Assembly (NCBI RefSeq): GCF_900564145.1
Contig: NZ_UOOB01000001.1
Location: 2,668,754 to 2,732,753 of the forward strand
Origin: Comamonas sp. lk
GTDB taxonomy: Bacteria > Pseudomonadota > Gammaproteobacteria > Burkholderiales > Burkholderiaceae_C
Direction of reading: 5' to 3'
Length of the DNA stretch: 64,000 bases
The translations under genes were made by a program, and so were the position numbers. A model generated the notes under the pieces. That model worked only from the letters and a program-made list of their open reading frames with translations, was not told the DNA's origin and searched no databases. Numbering within the stretch: position 1 is the first letter of the stretch; the number at the start of each line of letters is the position of its first letter. Shown here in pieces: positions 1 through 10,843 of this stretch.

Positions 1-328
1 CAATGCCGGCATGCCGCCGGTGCTGGTGCTCAACTATGATCCGCAGGCGGCGGTGGCTGACGATCTCGATCAGTCCGTGGTGCGCGAATTCCTGATCAGC
101 CTGGATGTGGCCCAGGTGCCGCGCGGCGAACAGCCTTTTGCCCATCTGCGCCAGGTGGCCGAGCAGATGTGCCAGACCATGGACGGCGTGCTCTGCGACC
201 AGAACGGCTATCTGCTGCCGGTCTCGGCGCTGGACCCGATTCAGCACGATCTGGAGCTGCTGTATGACAAACTCGACAGCCACGAGCTTTCTGCAGGTTC
301 GCTGCTGGCGCGGCGCCTGTTCAGCTGA
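1..328 (+). CDS. zipA: Cell division protein ZipA, C-terminal end (partial)
   Basis: The reading frame is open from the window edge and ends at TGA 326-328, so only about 108 C-terminal residues are visible. ZipA anchors FtsZ filaments to the inner membrane, and its C-terminal globular domain binds the FtsZ tail. The residues here (MPPVLVLNYDPQ, then a VREFL...DVAQVPRGEQPF segment and a final LLARRLF) fit the end of that domain in betaproteobacteria. The N-terminal membrane anchor and the Pro/Gln-rich linker would lie upstream of the window. The main support is position: zipA directly precedes ligA in many beta- and gammaproteobacteria. The identification rests on context plus modest sequence resemblance. 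Confidence 0.68.
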   Translation, partial: NAGMPPVLVLNYDPQAAVADDLDQSVVREFLISLDVAQVPRGEQPFAHLRQVAEQMCQTMDGVLCDQNGYLLPVSALDPIQHDLELLYDKLDSHELSAGSLLARRLFS

Positions 329-335
329 CAGCCCA

Positions 336-362
336 GGGCCAGATTTTCTGGCCCCTTTTTTT
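336..362 (+). terminator. Rho-independent terminator between zipA and ligA
   Basis: GGGCCAG (336-342) and CTGGCCC (348-354) pair around an ATTTT loop, followed by C and seven T residues. It lies 7 bases after the zipA stop and 22 bases before the ligA start, so it may separate or attenuate transcription between the two. Confidence 0.75.
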
Positions 363-381
363 GATTTCCCCCGGCGGATAG

Positions 382-2610
<2,229 letters not shown>

Positions 2611-2659
2611 TGGACAAAGACAATGCTGCGGCAACGCAGAACAAGAGGGATGTATCACC

Positions 2660-3682
2660 GTGATTGCACGTAAACCCGTGGTGGGCGTGGCTTTGGGCAG
2701 TGGCTCGGCACGCGGTTGGGCCCACTTTGGCGTGCTGCGCGCTCTGCGCGAGGCCGGTATCCAACCCGATATCGTCTGCGGCACCTCCATAGGCTCTCTG
2801 GTCGGAGCCGCTTATGCGGCCGGGGAGATGGACCGTTTCGAGGAGTGGGTGCTGGGCCTGGGCATGCGCAAGGTCTTTGGCTTTATGGACTTCAACCTGG
2901 GCAGCGGCATGCTCAAGGGCGAGAGAATCATCGAGTTCTGGCGCGAGCATTTTGTGCAGGAAACCATGGAGGAGCTGGCAGCCCCCTTTGGCTGTGTGGC
3001 CACCGATCTGCATACCGGCGCCGAAGTCTGGCTGCGCAAAGGCTCGATTGCAGATGCCGTGCGCGCCTCGATTGCTCTGCCCGGCCTGTTCACGCCGGTG
3101 ATTCGCGACGGACGCTTGCTGGTCGATGGCGGTCTGGTCAATCCCGTGCCGGTCTCGCTGGCGCGGGCCATGGGCGCCGATGTGGTGATTGCCGTGGACT
3201 TGAATGCCGACCTCATGCGCCGCAACAGAAATGCGGTCGGCATGGGCGCCGCCGCGGCCAGGCCCGGCAAACCGCAGGCCCAGCAAGCGGCCGAGCCGGA
3301 ACCGGCCTTTACCGATCTGGAGCCGCCAGCGGGCATGTTCAATGCCAATGTGCCGCCCATGGGCTGGAGCGGCAAGTGGAAAAGCTCCATGACCAGCGTG
3401 AAGTCGTTTTCCTCCTCGGTACTCAAGCGCGGCATTCACAAAAACGATGAAGAGCTGCAGCAGAACATTCCCTCGCTGCTCAACGTGGTCATGTCCAGCG
3501 TCAACATCATGCAGATGCGCATCACGCGCAGCCGCATGGCGGGCGATCCCTCCGAAGTGCTGATCGCGCCCAAGGTGGCGCATATCGGCCTGCTGGACTT
3601 TCATCGTGCCCGGGAAGCCATCGATGAAGGCTATGCGGCCGCCAAGGCGGTGCTGCCGAGCTTGAAGGACTGGGGCGTCTAG
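2660..3682 (+). CDS. rssA: Patatin-like phospholipase family protein (RssA-like)
   Basis: This is a 340-residue patatin-like serine lipase or acyl hydrolase. The Gly-rich oxyanion loop GSGSARG (residues 13-19), the nucleophile elbow GTSIGS (Ser43) and the Asp of the dyad in VDGGLVNP are all visible. The start of the mature region closely resembles E. coli RssA/YchK (LALGSGAARGWSHIGV). I chose GTG 2660 because AGAGGG lies 8-11 bases upstream; the frame also runs back into ligA, but that part is a shadow. The region between the Asp motif and the C-terminus holds a Lys/Ser-rich insertion (about residues 195-270) that may be a flexible loop. The physiological substrate is not known. It follows ligA by 49 bases and may be co-transcribed. 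Confidence 0.85.
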   Translation: MIARKPVVGVALGSGSARGWAHFGVLRALREAGIQPDIVCGTSIGSLVGAAYAAGEMDRFEEWVLGLGMRKVFGFMDFNLGSGMLKGERIIEFWREHFVQETMEELAAPFGCVATDLHTGAEVWLRKGSIADAVRASIALPGLFTPVIRDGRLLVDGGLVNPVPVSLARAMGADVVIAVDLNADLMRRNRNAVGMGAAAARPGKPQAQQAAEPEPAFTDLEPPAGMFNANVPPMGWSGKWKSSMTSVKSFSSSVLKRGIHKNDEELQQNIPSLLNVVMSSVNIMQMRITRSRMAGDPSEVLIAPKVAHIGLLDFHRAREAIDEGYAAAKAVLPSLKDWGV

Positions 3683-3721
3683 AGTCGCTGTGCCGGCTTT
3701 GATGCGTGGCTGACCGCTGCT

Positions 3722-4522
3722 CTAGCGCGTGGCTTGCGCCAATATTGCTATGGTTTGTCTAGCTAGAGGCGATTGATAATCAAGGGCTGGGTCGGTTTTT
3801 TGTTCCAAAAAATGCGGTGAATGGCCTGGTCGCAGCTGAGCCGTCCAGGCGCTGTAGCTGCGCAGCGCCATGGCATGCAACTGGCCCAGATGGACAGGCA
3901 GCTGAGACAGAATCTGCGCCTCGCTCTGCACCCCGGGGCCGTGCGCCAGCAGCAATTCCTCATGGCCGGTGCGGCACCACTGCTTGATGCTTTGCTCCGT
4001 CACCTCCAGGTGGCCTTGAAACGCCCAATGGCGCCCATGGCGGAAGCCCTTGTTCAGGCAATGCGTGCCCACCATGGTGCGGCTGGCGCCTTTGGGGATT
4101 TCAAAAGTGTCGTAATGCCAGTTGAAGATGGTGGCCTGGCTGGGCAGGCGCATCTGTTGCTGGGCTTCGCGCGTGGTCCATATCGAACTCCAGCCTATAT
4201 TGGGGCAGGGGTTGCGCCAGACGCGGGCACCCATGGCGCGGGCCAGCATCTGCGCGCCAAAGCAGTGGCCCAGCACCGGCACATCACAGGCCAGTGCGTT
4301 TTGCAGCAGGCAGCGTTCATCCTCAATCCAGCGCAGCTGCTCGTTGGCACAGTGGTTGCTGCCCAGTACGATGATGCCGCTGTAGTCTCGCGCACGGGCC
4401 GGTGCCGAGCCCTCGGCGCAGGGGTCTATCAGCACATAGGCCAGGTCTTGCCGGCGCAGATGATCGAGCAAGATGCCAGGGCCTTGCGAAGCTTCATGCT
4501 GGAGGATGGCGACAGGTTTCAT
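3722..4522 (-). CDS. Class I glutamine amidotransferase-like protein
   Basis: This 266-residue protein has a single class I glutamine amidotransferase domain. The nucleophile elbow is GHCFGAQ (Cys87), and the His-x-Glu of the triad probably falls in HWAFQGHLEVT. There is no fused synthetase domain, so it resembles the stand-alone GATase1 proteins of the YfeJ/GuaA-like group, which may hydrolyse gamma-glutamyl compounds or act on an unknown amide. No partner synthetase gene is adjacent. The C-terminal end (3722-3780) overlaps a stretch (TAGCGCGTGGCTTGCGCC, GCTATGG) that resembles the dispersed repeats of this genome, so the last residues may be repeat-derived. The gene is divergent from the SOS-type operon that starts at 4744. 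Confidence 0.75.
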   Translation of the reverse strand: MKPVAILQHEASQGPGILLDHLRRQDLAYVLIDPCAEGSAPARARDYSGIIVLGSNHCANEQLRWIEDERCLLQNALACDVPVLGHCFGAQMLARAMGARVWRNPCPNIGWSSIWTTREAQQQMRLPSQATIFNWHYDTFEIPKGASRTMVGTHCLNKGFRHGRHWAFQGHLEVTEQSIKQWCRTGHEELLLAHGPGVQSEAQILSQLPVHLGQLHAMALRSYSAWTAQLRPGHSPHFLEQKTDPALDYQSPLARQTIAILAQATR

Positions 4523-4693
4523 ACAAAAAGGCGGGGCACAGCCGCCCGTGGTGGTGAGGCCTTGAATATAGGAATCACGCCATCAAGCCCTTGTATGGAT
4601 TGCACAGCTTGCTATCAAGACTGCATCAAGAGCATGGGTTGAGAGCAGTTTGATGCAGGCTTTTAAGTGGGGTTTGGCGGCTTTGCTATGATT

Positions 4694-4713
4694 AACTGTA
4701 TAAATTCACAGTT
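4694..4713 (+). promoter_or_regulatory. LexA (SOS) box upstream of the FAN1-like operon
   Basis: AACTGTATAAATTCACAGTT matches the proteobacterial LexA operator core CTGT-N8-ACAG exactly (4696-4699 and 4708-4711), and the outer bases extend the palindrome (TTAACTGT...ACAGTTAA). It lies 30 bases before the TTG start at 4744. It covers a -10-like TATAAA (4699-4704), with a -35-like TTGGCG at 4674-4679 at a rather long 19-base spacing. LexA binding here would block transcription until DNA damage. Confidence 0.82.
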
Positions 4714-4743
4714 AAGCCGATTTCATTCCTCTCAGGTGATCGC

Positions 4744-6489
4744 TTGAGCACGCCGCCCCCCCATCGCTTTTACTATCTGCACAACTTTCAGCGTGCGCTG
4801 GACTGGTTGGGCCAGCGCTATGGCGATCTGCTGAGCGTCCAAGAGCTGCAGTTCATGACGCGTTTTGCCCAGCTGCCCCAGGCCTCGCAAGCGCTGCTGG
4901 TGCGCATGATCATGCGGCGTGGGCCCTGGTTCAGGGCCGATAAGCTGGTGTACGAGGAAATCCCAGCGCTGGCCGATGCAGCACAGCCATTGCGTCAGGA
5001 AGGCTGGATTGACGATGCTCAGCCCATGACGGCGGCCGAGCTGTTTGGCTTGCATACCAAGCCCGAGCTGCTGCAGATTCTGAGAGATTTCCCCAGCAGC
5101 CTCGTTACCAGCTCCGGTACCAGTCCTGCTATCAGCTTCACCATCAGCCCCAGCCTGCGCAAAAGCGAAATGCTGGCGCTGGTGCAAAGCGCTCAGCAGG
5201 GTGACAGAGCTTATGCCCAGTGGCACCCGCAGGCCGCCGAGCCGGTCTGGCGCCTGATGGTGGGCGAGCTATGCGAGCGCTTCAGGCTGATGTTCTTTGG
5301 CAATCTCTACCAGGACTGGTCGGAGTTTGTGCTGGCCGATCTGGGCGTGTTTCGCTACGAGAGCGTAGCGTTCGATGCCGGCTCGCGGGCGTTTCAGCAG
5401 CGCTGCGATGTGGATGTCTATCTGGCGCTTTCGGCCTGTCGCCAGGCGCTGGACGAAGGCGCAGACGTGGCGGCGCTCAATGAGTCGCTGGCTCAATACC
5501 AGAGCGCCAACCCCTGGCTGGAAAAGCGCCGCGCCAAGCTCTTGATGCAGCTGGGCCAGGCCTGCGAGCGGGCACAGAACTGGACCCTGGCCCAGAGCCT
5601 TTATGCGCGCTGCAACTACCCGGGCGCGCGCCACCGCCGGATTCGGGTGCTGGAGCGGCTTGAACAGTTCAATCAAGCGCTAGCCCTTGCAGAGCTTGCA
5701 CAGTCTGCTCCTGAAAGTGAGGAAGAGGCCCAGCGCATTGCCCGCATGCTGCCGCGGCTGCGTCGCAGCACAGGGGCGGGCGCAGCCCAGGAGAAACGCC
5801 GGCGCGCGGCCGCACTGGCCCCTGCCGTGGCTGGGCTGTGCTCTGATGTGACGCTGGCTTTGCCGGCCGAGCCGATGGCCGTGGAGTACGCGCTGCGCGA
5901 TCACTGGCAGTCCGGGCAGGCGCCGGTGTTCTATGTGGAGAACGCGCTGATCAACTCGCTGTTTGGCCTGCTGTGCTGGCCCGCCATCTTTGCGCCGCTG
6001 CCGGGCGCGTTTTTTCACCCTTTTCAAAGCGGCCCGGCCGATCTGAGTGCCCCCGATTTTGTGCCGCGCCGCCAGGCGCTATTCGATGCCTGTTTGCAGG
6101 CGCTGGCAGACGGCAGCTACCGCCGCGTGATTGCCCAGCGCTTTGCCGAAAAGCAGGGCCTGCAGTCGCCGTTTGTCTTTTGGGGCACGCTGAGCGAGGA
6201 GTTGCTGGCTCTGGCGCTGGACTGCATTCCGGCCGCCCATCTGCAGCTGTTTTTTGCCCGGCTGCTGCAGGATGTGAAGGGCAACCGCACCGGCTTTCCC
6301 GATCTGGTGCGCTTTTGGCCAGCGCGGGAGCAGGAACGGCCGCGTTATGAACTGGTGGAAGTCAAGGGGCCAGGCGACAAACTGCAGGACAACCAGATTC
6401 GCTGGCTGGCGTATTGCACGGATCACGGGCTGCCGGTCAGCGTCTGCCATGTGCAGTGGAGTGATGGACTGCCTGCGGAGGGCGCTTGA
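4744..6489 (+). CDS. FAN1-like VRR-NUC domain nuclease
   Basis: This is a 581-residue homologue of FAN1, the structure-selective 5'-flap and interstrand-crosslink nuclease known from eukaryotes and from Pseudomonas. The C-terminal VRR-NUC domain (about 450-570) shows the PD-(D/E)XK signature: GFPDL (Asp520), then EVK (Glu539, Lys541), then QDNQIRW. The preceding 400 residues are helical, with TPR-like segments (ALALAELAQ, AQNWTLAQSLYARC), as in the FAN1 SAP/TPR region. The likely start is TTG 4744, with AGG 8-10 bases upstream. A low-complexity Ser/Thr stretch at about residues 118-140 looks like a loop insertion. The gene overlaps the next helicase gene by 4 bases and follows a LexA box, so a damage-inducible repair role is inferred. 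The enzyme class is secure; the biological substrate is not. Confidence 0.88.
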   Translation: MSTPPPHRFYYLHNFQRALDWLGQRYGDLLSVQELQFMTRFAQLPQASQALLVRMIMRRGPWFRADKLVYEEIPALADAAQPLRQEGWIDDAQPMTAAELFGLHTKPELLQILRDFPSSLVTSSGTSPAISFTISPSLRKSEMLALVQSAQQGDRAYAQWHPQAAEPVWRLMVGELCERFRLMFFGNLYQDWSEFVLADLGVFRYESVAFDAGSRAFQQRCDVDVYLALSACRQALDEGADVAALNESLAQYQSANPWLEKRRAKLLMQLGQACERAQNWTLAQSLYARCNYPGARHRRIRVLERLEQFNQALALAELAQSAPESEEEAQRIARMLPRLRRSTGAGAAQEKRRRAAALAPAVAGLCSDVTLALPAEPMAVEYALRDHWQSGQAPVFYVENALINSLFGLLCWPAIFAPLPGAFFHPFQSGPADLSAPDFVPRRQALFDACLQALADGSYRRVIAQRFAEKQGLQSPFVFWGTLSEELLALALDCIPAAHLQLFFARLLQDVKGNRTGFPDLVRFWPAREQERPRYELVEVKGPGDKLQDNQIRWLAYCTDHGLPVSVCHVQWSDGLPAEGA

Positions 6490-8927
6490 GCGCTGAAGCC
6501 ACCGATCACAGCAGCGCGCCAGCCGTGGTCGGCGTTCGCGCTCTGTGCGAATTCACGGCCCGTAGCGGCGATCTGGACCTGCGCTTCACGCCATCGCCCA
6601 CTTCGCTGGAAGGCATGGAAGGTCATGCCACGGTGCGCCGCCGCCGCGCTGCGGGCTACGAGTCAGAAATCAACCTTGGCGGGCAATACCAGGAACTGTG
6701 GGTTCAGGGCCGGGCCGATGGTTTTGATGTAGCAGCCTGCCGGCTCGAAGAAATCAAGACCTATCGCGGCACGCTGGACGGCATACGCCCCAACCACCGC
6801 GCCTTGCACTGGGCCCAGGCCAAGGTCTATGCGTATCTGCTGTGCCAGGCGCGGCAGCTGGCGCAGATCAATGTGGCGCTGGTGTATTTCCATGTGGGCA
6901 GCGGCGAGGAAACCGTGCTTAGCAGCCTCTACACCGCCGATGAGTTGCAGCTGTTTTTCGACAGCCAGTGCCAGCGCTACCTGGCTTGGGCGCGCGGCGA
7001 AGCGGCGCATCGGGCGCAGCGCAACACCGCCTTGCAGGCGCTGGACTTTCCGCATGCGCAGTTTCGCTCCGGGCAGCGGCAGTTGGCTGTGGCCGTGTAT
7101 CGCACGACAGTATCGCCAGCGTCAGCGGATAGCCAAGGCGATCAGTCACGCGATAGACCAGGCGATGAACCAGGCGACGCAAAAGCCTGCGGGCGCAGCC
7201 TGATGGCTCAGGCCTCTACAGGCATTGGCAAAACCCTGGGCACGATTTTCCCGCTGCTCAAGGCCATGCCCGGCCAGGGGCTGGACAAGCTGTTTTTCCT
7301 GACCGCCAAGACCACAGGCCACGCCCTGGCGCTGGATGCGCTGGCACAGCTGCAGCAGACTACAGCGCCCGGTGTTTTGCGGGTGCTGGACCTGCAGGCC
7401 AGAGACAAGGCCTGCGAGCACCCGGACAAGGCCTGCCACGGCGACTCCTGCCCGCTGGCCCAGGGCTTTTACGACCGCCTGCCTGCGGCACGCGAGCAGG
7501 CGGTCAGCCTGGCTGTGCAGGATGCTCCGGCCGTGCGCTCGGTGGCGCTGGCCCATGGCATCTGCCCCTATTACCTGATGCAGGAGCTGGCGCGCTGGGC
7601 CGATGTGGTGGTGGGTGACTACAACTATTACTACGACAGCTGCGCCATGCTGTATGCGCTGACCCAGGCCCAGGGCTGGAAGGCGGCCGTGCTGGTGGAC
7701 GAAGCCCATAACCTGCTGGACCGTGCGCGGCGCATGTACACGGCCGAGCTTTCGCAGTTTGCGCTGCATGCGGCGCGCAAGCAGGCGCAGGGCAGGGTGA
7801 AAAAAGCGCTGGACGGCCTCAACCGGGCCTGGAATGCCTTGAACAAGGCGCAGCATCACAACTACCAAAGCTATGCCGAGCCGCCAAGCAGTCTTTTGAA
7901 CGCCGTGCAGCGTGCGATCAGCGCCATTGCCGAAGTGCAGGCCGATCAGCCCCTGCCGCCTGCCGACCCGGTGCTGGCCCTGTATTGGGAGCTGCTGCAG
8001 TTTCAGTCGCTGGCCGAGTCCTTCGGGCCGCATGCGCTGTTCGATATCAGCCTGGCTACGGTGCTGCCGCGCCGTTCCGCTTATGCAGGCTCTGCCGCCC
8101 GGGCGCCGTTTTCCACGCTGTGCATTCGCAATGTGGTGCCCGCTCCCCATCTGCTGCAGCGCCACGCGGCCGCGCATACCAGCGTGCTGTTTTCGGGCAC
8201 GCTGAGCCCGCCGCAGTTTTACTGCGACATGCTGGGCCTGCCCGCGCATACAGCCTGGCTGGAGGTGGATGCGCCGTTCAAGGCCGAGCAGCTCAGCGTG
8301 CAGGTGGCCGGCCATATCTCCACCCGCTGGCACGACCGCCAGGCCTCTTTGCAACCGATTGCCGATATCGTGGCGCGCCAGTTTGCGCTGAAGCCGGGCA
8401 ACTATCTGTGCTTTTGCAGCAGTTTCGACTATCTGCAGCAGGTGGCGCAGGAGTTGGCCAGGCTTCACCCCGGCCTGCCCATGTGGAGCCAGACCCCGGC
8501 CATGGACGATGCCAGCAGCACCCAGTTTCTGGCGCGCTTTGTACAAGGCGGGCGGGGCATAGGCTTTGCGGTGCTGGGCGGGGTGTTTTCAGAAGGTGTG
8601 GACCTGCCCGGCAGCCGCTTGATAGGCGCTTTTGTCGCCACGCTGGGCCTGCCCCAGGTCAACCCGGTGAACGAGGCCATGAAGCAGGCGCTTGACGACT
8701 ATTGGGGCCGTGATGCGGCACATAAACAGGCGCATAGGCAGGCCCAGGGCTATGACTACACCTACCTCTACCCCGGCCTGCGCAAGGTGGTGCAGGCTGC
8801 CGGCCGGGTGATACGCACCGAAAGCGACCGCGGCGTGGTGGTGCTGATGGACGACAGATTCCAGAGAGCAGATGTCCAGGCGCTGCTGCCCAAATGGTGG
8901 CGGCTGGAGCATGGCGGCTTTAGCTGA
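6486..8927 (+). CDS. PD-(D/E)XK nuclease / iron-sulfur XPD-DinG family helicase fusion
   Basis: This is an 813-residue protein with two parts. Residues 50-160 carry a Cas4/RecB-like PD-(D/E)XK nuclease core: Glu60, GRADG (Asp78), EIK (Glu89, Lys91) and QAKVY (Gln111). Residues 185-813 are a superfamily 2 helicase of the Rad3/XPD/DinG type: Walker A STGIGKT (244-250), four cysteines suited to a 4Fe-4S cluster (310, 317, 322, 360, the last in CPYY), the DEAH box VDEAHN (404-409), FSGTLSP, and a final AGRVIRTESDRG motif VI. The two parts are joined by a low-complexity Asp/Pro/Gly linker (about 208-238). TTG 6486 overlaps the stop of the FAN1-like gene (TTGA), implying translational coupling. The likely activity is 5'-3' unwinding linked to nucleolytic processing of damaged forks, flaps or crosslinks. 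Confidence 0.87.
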   Translation: MSAEATDHSSAPAVVGVRALCEFTARSGDLDLRFTPSPTSLEGMEGHATVRRRRAAGYESEINLGGQYQELWVQGRADGFDVAACRLEEIKTYRGTLDGIRPNHRALHWAQAKVYAYLLCQARQLAQINVALVYFHVGSGEETVLSSLYTADELQLFFDSQCQRYLAWARGEAAHRAQRNTALQALDFPHAQFRSGQRQLAVAVYRTTVSPASADSQGDQSRDRPGDEPGDAKACGRSLMAQASTGIGKTLGTIFPLLKAMPGQGLDKLFFLTAKTTGHALALDALAQLQQTTAPGVLRVLDLQARDKACEHPDKACHGDSCPLAQGFYDRLPAAREQAVSLAVQDAPAVRSVALAHGICPYYLMQELARWADVVVGDYNYYYDSCAMLYALTQAQGWKAAVLVDEAHNLLDRARRMYTAELSQFALHAARKQAQGRVKKALDGLNRAWNALNKAQHHNYQSYAEPPSSLLNAVQRAISAIAEVQADQPLPPADPVLALYWELLQFQSLAESFGPHALFDISLATVLPRRSAYAGSAARAPFSTLCIRNVVPAPHLLQRHAAAHTSVLFSGTLSPPQFYCDMLGLPAHTAWLEVDAPFKAEQLSVQVAGHISTRWHDRQASLQPIADIVARQFALKPGNYLCFCSSFDYLQQVAQELARLHPGLPMWSQTPAMDDASSTQFLARFVQGGRGIGFAVLGGVFSEGVDLPGSRLIGAFVATLGLPQVNPVNEAMKQALDDYWGRDAAHKQAHRQAQGYDYTYLYPGLRKVVQAAGRVIRTESDRGVVVLMDDRFQRADVQALLPKWWRLEHGGFS

Positions 8928-8933
8928 AGCGGC

Positions 8934-10556
8934 TTACACCGCCAGCAGCTCCCATCCGGCTTCGCTGATCGCCAGGCGGTGCGTCAGCTGCAGAGCCTGC
9001 AGCAAGGCTTCGTCGTGCGAGACCAGTACCAGCGTGCCCGGGTATTGGCAGAGCATGGCTTGCAGCGCCTGTTGCGAGGGCAGATCCAGGTGATTGTCCG
9101 GCTCGTCAAGCAGCAGCATCTGCGGCGCTGCATCGCGGTAGAGCGCGCAGGCCAGAGCGGCTTTGAGGCGCTCGCCCCCGCTGAGCAAACGGCATGGTTG
9201 ATCCATATGGCTGGCATTGAGCCCCAACTGGGCCAGGCGCATGCGCTGTAATCCCTGCGGCGTGCGTGGTGCTGCCTGTTGCAGCTGAGTGATCACCGAC
9301 AGCTCATCGTCCAGGCTGCTCAGCCGCTGGTCCAGCCAGGCAAAAGAGGCAGTCATCTGGCGCCTGCCTTGCAGCGGCTCTATCTCGCCTGCCAGCACCC
9401 GCAGCAGCGTGGATTTGCCGCAGCCATTGGGCCCGGTGATGGCGATGCGCTGGCCCGCCTGCAAGCGCAGCGAAACCGCTGGTAGTTGGGAACTCCAGGG
9501 CAGTTGCACGGCGTCGAGTGCTGTCACCACACGCTCTGGCGGCAGCAACTCCTGCAGCGGCGGCACATGCAGGTAAATGCTGGCGGCCTGCCAGTCAATG
9601 GACTGGGCTGCCTCGCGCACGCGCTGCTGCGCAGCCTCTCTGGCCTGGGTCTGTTGCTGGGCCAGCCGCCCGGCCGTGGCCTGGCTGCGTGCTTTTTGCG
9701 TGCCCAGCAGCAGCTTGGCCTGATTTGCGTTCTTGCCGGCCCGGTTCGCCGCTGCCTGCTGGCGTTGCTGGCGCTGCTGTTGCTCATGCAAGCTGCGCTC
9801 TTGGCGGTCGCGCTCGAGCTTGGCCTGGGTCAGCGTCTGCAGCGCGGCCTGTTCCTGCTGCCGTTTGCTGTTCAAGTAAAAATCATAGCTGCCACCATAG
9901 AAGGTAAGGGCGTTTGATGCCAGTTCGGCCATGCAATCCATGGCGTTCAGCAAGCTGCGGTCATGGCTGATCAGCAGCAGGCCGCCACGCCAATGGCGCA
10001 GCTGCATGGCCAGGGCGCTGCGGTGGGCGGCGTCCAGGTGGTTGCTGGGCTCATCCAGAATCAGGAAATCCGCACCCGATAGCTGAGCGCCCACCAGGGC
10101 CACGCGCATGGCCTGGCCGCAGCTTAGTTGCCGGGTAGGGGCGTCTGCATGCAGGCCAGTCAAATGAGCGGCGTGCAGCGCGGCCTGCAATTGCGGGCGT
10201 ATGTCCCAGCGCTCGGCCAGCAACTCGTAATCGTGGTCGGCGCAGCTGCCTTGCTCTATGCGGGCTAATGCGTCAAATGTGGGCTGCAGGCTGGCCAGAG
10301 TGGCCACGGTCTGATCAGCGTTGGTTTGGAGCAGATCTTGCGCCAGATAATGCACGCGGCCCGAACGGGCCACGCTGCCGCTGCTGGGCGCGGTCTCGCC
10401 GGCCAGAATGCGCGCCAGCAGGCTTTTGCCCACGCCGTTGCGACCGACCAGGCCGGTGCGTTGCGCGCCAAAGCTGGCGGATAAATCAGAGAAAAGCGTT
10501 TTGCCCGTAGGCAGCACATAAGAGACGCCATGAAGCGTCAAACGAGGTTCGGTCAT
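8934..10556 (-). CDS. ABC-F family ATP-binding cassette protein
   Basis: This 540-residue protein has two ABC ATPase domains on one chain and no membrane segments, which is the ABC-F layout of ribosome-associated translation factors (EttA, Uup, YheS). Walker A motifs are GRNGVGKS and GPNGCGKS, signatures are LSCGQ and LSGGE, and Walker B motifs are LILDEPSNHLD and LLLDEPDNHLD. The inter-domain linker (about residues 235-330) is very rich in Gln, Ala and Arg, as expected for the charged helical linker that enters the ribosome E site. I chose ATG 10556 (MTEPRLTL); an upstream in-frame ATG at 10619 would add 21 unlikely residues. The gene meets the helicase gene tail to tail with 6 bases between stops. 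Which ABC-F subfamily it belongs to, and whether it confers antibiotic resistance, cannot be decided here. Confidence 0.85.
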   Translation of the reverse strand: MTEPRLTLHGVSYVLPTGKTLFSDLSASFGAQRTGLVGRNGVGKSLLARILAGETAPSSGSVARSGRVHYLAQDLLQTNADQTVATLASLQPTFDALARIEQGSCADHDYELLAERWDIRPQLQAALHAAHLTGLHADAPTRQLSCGQAMRVALVGAQLSGADFLILDEPSNHLDAAHRSALAMQLRHWRGGLLLISHDRSLLNAMDCMAELASNALTFYGGSYDFYLNSKRQQEQAALQTLTQAKLERDRQERSLHEQQQRQQRQQAAANRAGKNANQAKLLLGTQKARSQATAGRLAQQQTQAREAAQQRVREAAQSIDWQAASIYLHVPPLQELLPPERVVTALDAVQLPWSSQLPAVSLRLQAGQRIAITGPNGCGKSTLLRVLAGEIEPLQGRRQMTASFAWLDQRLSSLDDELSVITQLQQAAPRTPQGLQRMRLAQLGLNASHMDQPCRLLSGGERLKAALACALYRDAAPQMLLLDEPDNHLDLPSQQALQAMLCQYPGTLVLVSHDEALLQALQLTHRLAISEAGWELLAV

Positions 10557-10843
10557 AAAAACCCAAGCGATGAATGCCAGACATCCCCTGTGCCATGGAG
10601 GCCGCTGCAAGTCGTGCACGCGGTGAAACAGGGAGTGGGGAGGTGGCCGTCAGCAAGACGGCGGCATCAATAGCGCATGGGTGTAAGACCTCGTGAATGG
10701 TGCAAAGTGGGCGATTGTAGGCAGAGCAGGCCAGCGGTCAAGCCGTCGGTGGTGCGAGCGCCACGCTGCACCACGTGCAATTTGCCAAAAGCGGCGGCTG
10801 GCAGTGGCATGATGCAGCGCAGGCCCTGCAGCCGGAGAGATCT

